A DNA stretch of 64,000 bases from a virus. A program made the translations under genes and the position numbers. Every line of letters starts with the position of its first letter. Within the stretch, counting starts at the first letter, position 1. Under the pieces are notes generated by a model. It was not told the DNA's origin. It saw nothing but the letters and a program-made list of their open reading frames with translations, and did not search any database. Shown in pieces: positions 50,766 through 58,126 of the stretch. The stretch lies in the IMG/VR virus record IMGVR_UViG_3300010160_000025, positions 88,809 to 152,808 of that record, one strand, 5' to 3'.

Positions 50766-51154
50766 TAGAATCTCCCTAGTACTACACTAGCCGCACGTTC
50801 GGCCTGTGTAGTCATTAACTTTTTCTTAATCTCGCAATAGGTATCGCTACCTTGCTTTTCACTTGTACTACGTTTGTAAAAATCATCTACAGTTTCTTGC
50901 ATTGGTTTAATCAAACGCAATACATCGTTTTGTCTTTCGCCTTTACTAGTACTATATAGTTCAAACCATTCTAGGTTATCTTTAATCTGTTTAACTTGCG
51001 GTGCATGTGGTTGTTTGCAATCTAACTGTGCTACACTTTGACGCACATCAATAATCTTAGCTGATTGATTAACGTCTTGAAAACTAGGAATCATTTCCTT
51101 AATACTAGCACATCCAGTTAAGCACAATATTAGTGCAACAGCTAAGTATCTCAT
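50765..51154 (-). CDS. Lipoprotein, 129 aa
   Basis: A classic lipobox ends the signal peptide: MRYLAVALILCLTGCASIKE, cleaved before Cys15. The mature part is helical and charged (VNQSAKIIDVRQSVAQLDCK, NLEWFELYSTSKGERQNDVL, then DTYCEIKKKLMTTQAERAAS). It probably sits in the outer membrane, like a spanin-type or superinfection-exclusion lipoprotein, but a second spanin pair is present at 62817-63562, so its role is open. It overlaps both neighbours by one base. Confidence 0.75.
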   Translation of the reverse strand: MRYLAVALILCLTGCASIKEMIPSFQDVNQSAKIIDVRQSVAQLDCKQPHAPQVKQIKDNLEWFELYSTSKGERQNDVLRLIKPMQETVDDFYKRSTSEKQGSDTYCEIKKKLMTTQAERAASVVLGRF

Positions 51155-52008
51155 TATTCAAGACCTTTTTTAGCTTCTGTTAAATTAAAATAATCTTTAA
51201 AACTTAGACCTTCCGCCACACCTTGCTCAACACTTTCTGTTTTAGGAGCCCACCATTTGCCGACGCCAAACTCTTTATCAGCTCTGCCCTTTTGAAATTT
51301 AAAAGAATCACCGCTAGTAGTATATTTGGTCTTTGCCCACTTACCACTTTTTGTTTTCTTAACACCTAAACTTGCGGCAAGTTCTTCTTGACCTGGTTGT
51401 ACATTATAAAAGAACATGCCAGTCATTACAGGTCTGTCTTGCGGAGCTTGATAACGTTGACCACGTGGCTCATTAGGATATTCATCATATCCGCCGCCTT
51501 GAGGATTGCCATCACTGTCATACCCTTTTGGCCCATTAGTTCTACCCATACCACTTACGCTACTTGCATAATCTCTATCGTATGCTGTTGGACTACCAGG
51601 TTTGCGGAATGCACCAGCTTCATCAACTTGTTCTTCTGTGCTTTCGCCCATGCTGTCGTTAAACATGTCTGGTTGTAGAATACCTTTGCCAACATTGTGA
51701 TAAGCAGTCATGAACGCATTAAACTTATCCATCATGTCACGTAGGCTAGCTTCGTCTGCGTTAATCTTAATCTTATTGACCTGTGCCATTACTTCGTCTT
51801 GGATAGTATCAGCAGCCAATAAGAACGCATTAGCATCACCGCCTACTGAACCTTCTTCAAAACTTGTAATAACAGATTCTTGTGTAGGTGTATATGGATT
51901 ACTGCTTTCTCGAATAATAGATACAAATTTTTTCATATCATTAGCACCTTGAACAGGCTTCTTCGTAGTTGCCCCGTCAAAGGCTTGTAATATCTTCTTC
52001 ATATCCAT
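51154..52008 (-). CDS. Putative processed head or core protein, 284 aa
   Basis: The chain has two internal elements that look like the targeting leader: MKKFVSIIRE near residue 25 and GLSFKDYFNLTE near the C-terminus; both end in an (I/L)-x-E site. Between them are a helical part (DTIQDEVMAQVNKIKINADE), a Gly/Tyr/Pro-rich stretch (PKGYDSDGNPQGGGYDEYPN) and a Lys-rich domain (SLGVKKTKSGKWAKTKYTT). Several cleavage-type sites in one chain fit a head-core protein that is cut by the prohead protease. Function is inferred. Confidence 0.6.
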   Translation of the reverse strand: MDMKKILQAFDGATTKKPVQGANDMKKFVSIIRESSNPYTPTQESVITSFEEGSVGGDANAFLLAADTIQDEVMAQVNKIKINADEASLRDMMDKFNAFMTAYHNVGKGILQPDMFNDSMGESTEEQVDEAGAFRKPGSPTAYDRDYASSVSGMGRTNGPKGYDSDGNPQGGGYDEYPNEPRGQRYQAPQDRPVMTGMFFYNVQPGQEELAASLGVKKTKSGKWAKTKYTTSGDSFKFQKGRADKEFGVGKWWAPKTESVEQGVAEGLSFKDYFNLTEAKKGLE

Positions 52009-52020
52009 TTTGTCTATTCC

Positions 52021-53061
52021 TTATTTGGCAGCGTTTTTCCACATAGCGGCAGCGGCAATCTTCTTACCTTTCTCACCACCACCTGCGGCTTTAGCTACCT
52101 TGTCAAAGCTCTTGCCTGGTTTGCCAACGTCACCGCCTGCCTTAGCTTTTTTAACTAATGCTGACTTAGCACCTTTACTCATGCCTGCGCTTGGCTTTGC
52201 CGCTTCGTATGCCATTGTACTACCACATTCTTTTAGACCGTGTACTGGACACTTCTCACCTTTAGCAGAGTGATTGCATTTGCCATCAGCTTCTTTTAAA
52301 CGTCCGTCTTTTTCAGCTGACTTTAACATTGCCGCACGATCTGCATAGCTACCACGCTTGACATCTTTAGCGGCTTTCTTCTCACCTGGAGTAGGATTCT
52401 TAACGTGCTTTAGCGGATCAAACTTTGCTTCAGCAACGCCTTTGCCACTGTAGTTTTTACCAGCAGTATGTTTGATACCGGTCTTGGTCTTTTCAATAGT
52501 ACCACCAGTGCTAGACTTTTTCTTTTCGCCTGGCTTCATGCCTGCTGTACCCTGTGCATTTTTCTTTGCATCATCGACAGTTGGGAAACCTTCTTTGAAT
52601 GGCTTGCCTGCTTTTGCCGCAGCCTTGGCACGTGATCCCCAAACTTCATCTTTGTTTGTTTCAACTTTGCCATCGCCATCATAATCTTTCTTGGCTTTCT
52701 TAACAGCACTTTCTAATAGTGCCTGTAGTTTTTGTTCGTAGTTCATAGATTCTTCCATTTCCATTTTTTCGTCATCGGCTTCTTCTGCGGCACGAGCGGC
52801 AGTTTCCATATCTCCAGTAATGTCATCAACACTTGACGCAACTGCGCCTTGTCCAAACTTTACTTGATATTCCATATAGTGGTAGATACTGTCTAAGTAA
52901 TCTGCCGCTTTAGTAATCTTTGCTTGTACCCAACCTTCTAACTGTTGGTTATTCTGAATCATTTGAAACAGTTTCATAGAGTGCTTGGCAGCTCTATATA
53001 GGTCAGCACGGGCCATTCCGCCTTCGTCATCTGGTCCTTGCATTTGTACTTGTGGTTGCAT
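52021..53061 (-). CDS. Protein with EF-hand-like loop and Cys/His cluster, 346 aa
   Basis: After a helical head (LYRAAKHSMKLFQMIQNNQQ) and an acidic linker it has LQALLESAVKKAKKDYDGDG KVE..., an EF-hand-like calcium loop (Asp-x-Asp-Gly-Asp-Gly). The middle is rich in Ala/Lys with repeated motifs. Later CNHSAKGEKCPVHGLKEC holds three Cys and two His, a likely zinc site. L-L-E in the linker region is a possible protease site. It is preceded by a GATAAATA late box with a normal leader and GGAG. Similar Lys-rich DGDGK proteins occur in T4-like aquatic phages. The function is unknown, probably virion-associated. Confidence 0.7.
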   Translation of the reverse strand: MQPQVQMQGPDDEGGMARADLYRAAKHSMKLFQMIQNNQQLEGWVQAKITKAADYLDSIYHYMEYQVKFGQGAVASSVDDITGDMETAARAAEEADDEKMEMEESMNYEQKLQALLESAVKKAKKDYDGDGKVETNKDEVWGSRAKAAAKAGKPFKEGFPTVDDAKKNAQGTAGMKPGEKKKSSTGGTIEKTKTGIKHTAGKNYSGKGVAEAKFDPLKHVKNPTPGEKKAAKDVKRGSYADRAAMLKSAEKDGRLKEADGKCNHSAKGEKCPVHGLKECGSTMAYEAAKPSAGMSKGAKSALVKKAKAGGDVGKPGKSFDKVAKAAGGGEKGKKIAAAAMWKNAAK

Positions 53062-53084
53062 GAGGTAACTCCGTTGTCTTTATG

Positions 53085-53092
53085 TATTTATC
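53085..53092 (-). promoter_or_regulatory. Late-type promoter box GATAAATA
   Basis: On the - strand GATAAATACATAAAG, in the 3' end of the upstream gene, followed by a 24-base leader with GGAG and the ATG of the 346-aa gene. Confidence 0.5.
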
Positions 53093-53420
53093 GTTTTAAG
53101 CTGCCACCAGTAAGTAAGTTAGTACCCTTAACATCTAATGCATTTTTTGTTGTACCGTCTTTATTCTTATTAGTTTTACCTGTTTTGTTAGGGTATACTG
53201 GCCCAACTCCTACGTTAGCCGCACTAGTAGCACCTGCACTAGCAGATTCAGCCATTTCATAGTCTTTATTCTTGTGTTTAGCATCACCTTGCTTTGCGGC
53301 TTTCTTTTTGTCTTTATGTGCGCCAGCGCCAGTATTGATAGCATTTTTAGCTACAAAGTTACGTGGCTTGGGTGTTTCGGCTTTTTTAGTTTTTGCTTCT
53401 AATAGTTCGCGCATTTTCAT
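53088..53420 (-). CDS. Basic protein with targeting peptide, 110 aa
   Basis: Start at ATG 53420 (MKMRELLEAK), with GAGGAAAATATT before it. L-L-E is the expected cleavage site. The body is Lys/Ala-rich (AKNAINTGAGAHKDKKKAAK) and ends NLLTGGSLKR. It is largely disordered and basic, as are the T4 internal head proteins that enter with DNA. Inference only. Confidence 0.65.
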   Translation of the reverse strand: MKMRELLEAKTKKAETPKPRNFVAKNAINTGAGAHKDKKKAAKQGDAKHKNKDYEMAESASAGATSAANVGVGPVYPNKTGKTNKNKDGTTKNALDVKGTNLLTGGSLKR

Positions 53421-53454
53421 AATATTTTCCTCATGCAATATTTAATATATTTTT

Positions 53455-53862
53455 CTAATCTTTATTTGTATTAGCACGTTGTAAATCTATTCTATAACTT
53501 TTAATACCTTTTTCTTTTAACCATTTAGCAACAGCTTTTTCTGCTTCTGCCGGACTTTGATATTCAGTACCTAGATTGATTTCTTTTTCAATCGTCTTGC
53601 CATTTACTGTCATAGTAATATGAGCAACAATATCGGGAAGTTTATATTCTACATCGTTAGCATGAGCCGGTGTTCCTAACATATTTGCCGCTGCCATTGC
53701 GGCACCTGCAACTTTAGTTTTCCAACCTTCGTCTAGGTCTTCTGTTGTATGGGGCGCTTCTGCTTTCTTTGGCTTGATTGGTTCAATAAACTTCTTAGGT
53801 TTCTTGTTATATTTTTTAGCACGAATGCCTTTTTTATGTTCAAACAGTTCACGTAAAGTCAT
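53455..53862 (-). CDS. Protein with targeting peptide, 135 aa
   Basis: Begins MTLRELFEHKKGIRAKKYNK: L-F-E at residues 6-8 is the expected cleavage site and a basic stretch follows. The second half is a compact domain (DIVAHITMTVNGKTIEKEIN, AEKAVAKWLKEKGIKSYRID). It overlaps the next gene by 4 bases. The fold is alpha/beta; function unknown. Confidence 0.65.
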   Translation of the reverse strand: MTLRELFEHKKGIRAKKYNKKPKKFIEPIKPKKAEAPHTTEDLDEGWKTKVAGAAMAAANMLGTPAHANDVEYKLPDIVAHITMTVNGKTIEKEINLGTEYQSPAEAEKAVAKWLKEKGIKSYRIDLQRANTNKD

Positions 53863-54146
53863 ACGGGAGGTTCTCCGGTAAGATAAGGACGACTAAACCA
53901 TAACTTAAACCATTCTTTAGTTCCAGGTTGTATGTTATGCTTCTTCATTAGTTCGCCCTTGCTATCTCCAGTAACACTTATGTTACTACCTTGATTGGCA
54001 CGATACTCGTGTAGTCTAGCTTCTGCACCTAGTCCGCCCATACCTGATAATATTTTTAGTTCATGTACAGGATCATTGGGCGCAAGATAACAATCATCAG
54101 GACTATCCTGATTTAAATCTTGACTTGTTATCTTATATTGTTTCAT
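53859..54146 (-). CDS. Hypothetical protein with C-terminal EWF motif, 95 aa
   Basis: It has no targeting leader. Near the C-terminus is MKKHNIQPGTKEWFKLWFSR; a similar GTNEWFRHML lies at the end of the Pol-beta-like protein at 56323. The repeated G-T-x-E-W-F element may bind a common partner. It overlaps both neighbours by 4 bases. Function unknown. Confidence 0.62.
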   Translation of the reverse strand: MKQYKITSQDLNQDSPDDCYLAPNDPVHELKILSGMGGLGAEARLHEYRANQGSNISVTGDSKGELMKKHNIQPGTKEWFKLWFSRPYLTGEPPV

Positions 54147-55174
54147 TTTACTAGTCTAAATGCTTTGAGATTTTTACGGGGTGTACCTTTGTTTACATCC
54201 ACAGTTGAATTCTGTTTAGTAATGATACCTACACCTGCGGCATCTTCGTGCAATCCAAAGCCTTCACGTATATCGTTCATTAATTCACTAACACTTGCTT
54301 CAGTATTGGGTAGATTACCTTTATAAGCATCATCAATATGAGGATCACCGTCTTCTACTGTACCTAGTGCATAATGAAACATGTTGTTACCTGCATTTTC
54401 TATGATAACAAAATAAAACTGATCGTCAGTTTCTTGACCTTTAGTTGAGAACATAAACGCATCATCGCCTTTACGTTGACCTTTCCAACCCATAGCCCTC
54501 ATTGCGCTGTTAACTTTGTTTGCAACTTCTGGCCACTCTAATGCAGTTCCTAAGGTGGCTTCTGTTACGCCTTCCACAGGAGCCGCAACTTTTTTCTTTG
54601 CTACTTTCTTTACAGGTGCATTAGAGTATGGTAGCAGGTATTCTGCTACTAGATCAAAGAACGGTTTACCAGCTACAGGAGTATCAGCATCTACACCAGC
54701 GGCAGTGGCAAACGCTTCACGATCACCTTTAGAAACTGCATCACGTAATGCTGTAGCTGAACTTAAACGTGGTGTTGGTTTTTGTTTAATAGTTTTAAAA
54801 TTATAGAAACCGTGTGCGCCTTCTTTACCATTATACTGTACAATGGTTTTAGTAACCCAATCTTCATCAGTTAGACATAGTAGTGTAACATCACCGTGTT
54901 TTTCATAGACCAGACTGGCTAGCGTTAGCCATGATGTTTCTGCAATAATATGTCCTTCAACTTCTGGCCATATAGCAGTCATTGCTTCTACCTTAATGCC
55001 GTAAGGCAATGGATCTTTTGGACCTACTGTGCTTTCGTTAGTACCTACATACCAAACAGGACTCTTAGCGGCAAGTTCCCATGCGGCTCTATGTCCCTTG
55101 TGCGGAGGATTAAAGCGACCAAATATAATGGCAACTTCTTGTCCTAGCCCTTCAAATATCTGTCTTAGTTTCAT
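54143..55174 (-). CDS. Cytidylyltransferase-like nucleotidyltransferase with targeting peptide
   Basis: The leader MKLRQIFE has I-F-E as a cleavage site. The catalytic domain follows: IIFGRFNPPHKGHRAAW with the HxGH-type motif HKGH (residues 25-28), WYVGTNESTVGPKDP, and LSSATALRDAV (the second, ISSTxxR-like motif). This is the nucleotidylyltransferase fold used by NadD/NadM, CTP:phosphate and similar enzymes. The C-terminal 130 residues are a separate domain (MRAMGWKGQRKGDDAFMFST). Neighbours are another nucleotidyltransferase and a KxDG ligase-like protein, so the three may act together on nucleic acid or NAD. Confidence 0.8.
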   Translation of the reverse strand: MKLRQIFEGLGQEVAIIFGRFNPPHKGHRAAWELAAKSPVWYVGTNESTVGPKDPLPYGIKVEAMTAIWPEVEGHIIAETSWLTLASLVYEKHGDVTLLCLTDEDWVTKTIVQYNGKEGAHGFYNFKTIKQKPTPRLSSATALRDAVSKGDREAFATAAGVDADTPVAGKPFFDLVAEYLLPYSNAPVKKVAKKKVAAPVEGVTEATLGTALEWPEVANKVNSAMRAMGWKGQRKGDDAFMFSTKGQETDDQFYFVIIENAGNNMFHYALGTVEDGDPHIDDAYKGNLPNTEASVSELMNDIREGFGLHEDAAGVGIITKQNSTVDVNKGTPRKNLKAFRLVK

Positions 55175-55183
55175 AATAAGTCC

Positions 55184-56326
55184 TTAGGTCGGCGTCCAAC
55201 GCTTGCGAGGTACAAGTTTAACGTGACCTAGCTGTTTATTTTGATCCGCATATCGAACACGACCTTCGCCATTTGTGTCCCATATCTCACCCTGTTCGCC
55301 TTCGATTTGATCAATGATGTCGTCTTTCATTGCTTGTATTCTTTTTACCAGTGTAAAGATAGTTGCTAGTGCAGTTGGGTTTGCCGCAACTAGATCATTA
55401 ATCTTTTGTTGTTTGCCTGGACTAGTCTTTGATACAGCTAACCAATCTGTAAAATGTTTTGGACTTAGACTGTCTAACTGTTTTGCTTTGGCAGTTTGAT
55501 TTACATAAGTGTAGATAATATTTTTTAGGTCGCTTAGTCCCGGAAGCCCTTGTAGGAATCCATCCATTTGACCACCGTGCGCCTGTGCAAACTGCTCAAT
55601 GGCATCGACTGCTGTAGTATCAATCTTAACAGGCTTGCTGTTGTATATTGGGCCAAGAACAATTAACTGTGGATTACTATTGAACTGACTGAAGTCACTG
55701 ATAGGCTTTTGACTAGCATCTGGCATACCAAACTCTGGAAAAAACGCATGTCCCACTACCATTACTTGTGCATTAGCAATACGCTTACCTAATCCGCTAT
55801 TGGATCTCACATGATAACATGTTTGACTTTTATTATTGGGACAAAAGTTATATATGCCTTCTTTATCTGCTGGAGGTTGTTGTAAGAACAAACCATCTGC
55901 ATATACAAAGCCCACGAAGTCTCGTGGAGTAGCTTTGTCAAACAGGGGATACAGACTAGCGAACTCGCTGGCAAATTTATCTCTTGCTTCTTTCTCTTCG
56001 GGAGTTTTTGGACTTCCCGACTTATTGGCAATAAAATCTTGTACTGCTTCTGGACTATCTGTTACAGCACCTTTGCTCCAACCATTATGTCCTGCAAGTA
56101 TTAAAGGACCGTTAGCCTCAGCACGGCCCCAATATATTTGTGGATTACCGTCCCACTTCATACGAATACTATTAGCTCCTTCTTGACTAGCAAAATCTTT
56201 GATATGACTTAGTGCTTCAAGTGTGCCTTTAGTACCGTGAAAGAAAACTAGATCTTCTAGGTGGTTAAATGCTCGACCTAACTGTTTAGGTGCTTCTGCT
56301 TCTTTAAACAGTTGTCTTAATCTCAT
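55184..56326 (-). CDS. KxDG ligase-like nucleotidyltransferase (DUF6267 type)
   Basis: 380 residues. After MRLRQLFKEAEAPKQ it has HLEDLVFFHGTKGTLEALSH and then NSIRMKWDGNPQIYWGRAEA: K57-x-D-G is the motif I of covalent nucleotidyltransferases such as DNA and RNA ligases. DFVGFVYADGLFL and a late HVKLVPRKRW could be motifs IV and V. The leader F-K-E is less clean than in its neighbours. Ligase activity is inferred; capping-type activity is another option. Confidence 0.7.
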   Translation of the reverse strand: MRLRQLFKEAEAPKQLGRAFNHLEDLVFFHGTKGTLEALSHIKDFASQEGANSIRMKWDGNPQIYWGRAEANGPLILAGHNGWSKGAVTDSPEAVQDFIANKSGSPKTPEEKEARDKFASEFASLYPLFDKATPRDFVGFVYADGLFLQQPPADKEGIYNFCPNNKSQTCYHVRSNSGLGKRIANAQVMVVGHAFFPEFGMPDASQKPISDFSQFNSNPQLIVLGPIYNSKPVKIDTTAVDAIEQFAQAHGGQMDGFLQGLPGLSDLKNIIYTYVNQTAKAKQLDSLSPKHFTDWLAVSKTSPGKQQKINDLVAANPTALATIFTLVKRIQAMKDDIIDQIEGEQGEIWDTNGEGRVRYADQNKQLGHVKLVPRKRWTPT

Positions 56327-57084
56327 AACTGTACCTTATCCAACATGTGGCGAAACCATTCATTAGTTCCAATACGATAACTTTCTTGACGGACTGGTAC
56401 TTCTTTCCAGTTGGCATCTTCTTTGGCTTTTGCTAGTAATGCATCTGCTTCTTGTTTTGGTAATGCGGCAAGAATACTTTCTACGCTACCTAAATCTTTA
56501 GCACTACCGTTAGGTCCAAATAGGTGTTTAGCTACATCATCTAAGTTGTCAGCAACTAGGTCGCCCTTCTTACCTTCTGGTGTACGACTAAACAATCCCT
56601 GCCATGCTGACCACATGTAGTTTTTCTGTTTGGCAAGGATAGCCATCATTAGTTGTTTGTTGACACCCTTGTACGGACTGTTATCGGGAATAGTATGTGT
56701 GTGAAACTTAGATACTTTCTCAGCATTAGCTGATACCATAACATCTACTTGATGAAATTCTCCGCCAACTGGAACATTTACGTGAACGTTAATACCGCTT
56801 TGTGCTGTTTCTAAACCTTTACTGCTGATATAATCGTTAAGTGCTTTACGACCTGCTTTAGCATCTTTGACTTTAAAGTAGTTTAATACAGCCTGTTCGT
56901 CAACAATAACATCCATATCGCCACTAGTCTTACCTGGTTTAGGAGTTGCGGCAGAGCCAACGGGGATAGCAGTAATACCTGTGCCAGCTAGTGCTCCGTT
57001 AATTGTTTTGAGTATTGCAGGAACATCTTTGTGATCAAATGGAGTTGCATTAGCAAATACATTTCCGCCTTCTAATAAAATCAT
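56323..57084 (-). CDS. Pol-beta-type nucleotidyltransferase, 253 aa
   Basis: The start MILLEGGNVF gives L-L-E at residues 3-5. The catalytic face is PVGSAATPKPGKTSGDMDVI: G-S, then Asp56 and Asp58, with a third acid in FHQVDVMVS, the metal triad of the DNA polymerase beta superfamily. The C-terminal part ends in ESYRIGTNEWFRHMLDK. Members add nucleotides to RNA, DNA, proteins or antibiotics. Overlaps with both neighbours (4 bases) place it in one operon with the other two nucleotidyl-transfer-type genes. Confidence 0.75.
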   Translation of the reverse strand: MILLEGGNVFANATPFDHKDVPAILKTINGALAGTGITAIPVGSAATPKPGKTSGDMDVIVDEQAVLNYFKVKDAKAGRKALNDYISSKGLETAQSGINVHVNVPVGGEFHQVDVMVSANAEKVSKFHTHTIPDNSPYKGVNKQLMMAILAKQKNYMWSAWQGLFSRTPEGKKGDLVADNLDDVAKHLFGPNGSAKDLGSVESILAALPKQEADALLAKAKEDANWKEVPVRQESYRIGTNEWFRHMLDKVQL

Positions 57085-57425
57085 TGGTCGTCTCCATCAT
57101 AGTCGCCCTGCTCAATGCGATCCTTTTCTTGACCAAAAATCTTACGGGCTAGTTCGTCACGGTCAATGTTAGTAAACACTGACTTATGGTTATCGGGAAT
57201 ATTAAATTTTTTGCAGTATGCTTCTGCGGCATGATCAACTACAGGACGAAAAACACCATCGTGACAACGATTACCTGCTTTAATGTGTGCTTTAACCTTG
57301 CTAATCATAGGAAAGAACACTTTACGATAGAAATTGTGATCGTTATGCATGAAGAAATGTAGATCGTCAGGCAGATCCATTTCTTCTAGATTTAATACTG
57401 AGTTTACAACTTCATCCATTCTCAT
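57081..57425 (-). CDS. Conserved protein of the late block, 114 aa
   Basis: Features LPDDLHFFMHNDHNFYRKVF, KAHIKAGNRCHDGVF and VVDHAAEAYCKKFN: many His, Asp and Cys, so a metal-binding fold is possible. It begins MRMDEVVNSVLNLEE and is preceded by CATAAATA, a late-type box, and an AAGG ribosome site. Function unknown. Confidence 0.72.
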   Translation of the reverse strand: MRMDEVVNSVLNLEEMDLPDDLHFFMHNDHNFYRKVFFPMISKVKAHIKAGNRCHDGVFRPVVDHAAEAYCKKFNIPDNHKSVFTNIDRDELARKIFGQEKDRIEQGDYDGDDQ

Positions 57426-57448
57426 AGCACAGATACCTTATTATAGAG

Positions 57449-57456
57449 TATTTATG
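57449..57456 (-). promoter_or_regulatory. Late-type promoter box CATAAATA
   Basis: On the - strand CATAAATACTC, 24 bases before the ATG of the 114-aa gene, which begins the late block of putative packaged proteins. Confidence 0.45.
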
Positions 57457-57472
57457 CTATTTTGAAGTTAGG

Positions 57473-58126
57473 TTAAATTTCCGTTGTAGTGACTAACTGC
57501 TCTACTTTACGTATTTTATCAGCTAAAAAGATGTGACAAAGGCTTAAAGTCTTTTCATCTGCTACGTAAAAGTGCCCACCGTACTTGTATTTGTTGTTAG
57601 TAGTCTTAATCTTAGGCAGTTTAACGGCCCATTCTTTAAAATTATCAGCAGAATCCCATAAGCCAGTAATAGTTACTTTATACTTATGAGTGTACTCTCC
57701 ACGAATAATAGCTTTGGGATTTGACAATAAGAAGTCACGAACTTCGTCAGTTTCAGGAACGGCAATTTCTTCTACATCAATATTAACAATATTAGTAATT
57801 TTTGAGATAAAATCTAAATCATTAGAGTACAAACCTAATGTACTATTTTCAACCCTAAGTGTAAAATCACTCAGCGACTCTAATTGATCTAATAGCAATA
57901 GACCAACAAACACATCTGTTGATGTTGCTTGTTGTCTGCTTCGCCACCCGTTGGTTATATTAGTCGATGATACTCGATTATTGCTAAATCGATCAGCTAG
58001 AACTTCGATCTGTTGTCTAGTGTTTGGAAGATTTTTACCTCTAAACAGCGTAGACAACGGAGTACGAACTGCTACCTTATAAACAAACCTGTTAAAGAAT
58101 AGTTTGGTAGTTTTCTTCTGATACAT
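57473..58126 (-). CDS. Hypothetical protein, 217 aa
   Basis: Overlaps the ClpA-like gene's end by 35 bases. A basic N-terminus (KKTTKLFFNRFVYKVAVRTP) is followed by a region with helices and strands (STDVFVGLLLLDQLESLSDF, IRGEYTHKYKVTITGLWDSA). No recognised motif. Being next to the ClpA-like gene, it could be an adaptor for that unfoldase; speculative. Confidence 0.7.
   Translation of the reverse strand: MYQKKTTKLFFNRFVYKVAVRTPLSTLFRGKNLPNTRQQIEVLADRFSNNRVSSTNITNGWRSRQQATSTDVFVGLLLLDQLESLSDFTLRVENSTLGLYSNDLDFISKITNIVNIDVEEIAVPETDEVRDFLLSNPKAIIRGEYTHKYKVTITGLWDSADNFKEWAVKLPKIKTTNNKYKYGGHFYVADEKTLSLCHIFLADKIRKVEQLVTTTEI

Noticed and set aside
52010-52273. Protein-coding frame on the + strand opposite the EF-hand-like gene
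   Set aside because: It is the antisense of an Ala/Lys-rich gene; the composition explains the open frame, and there is no ribosome site.
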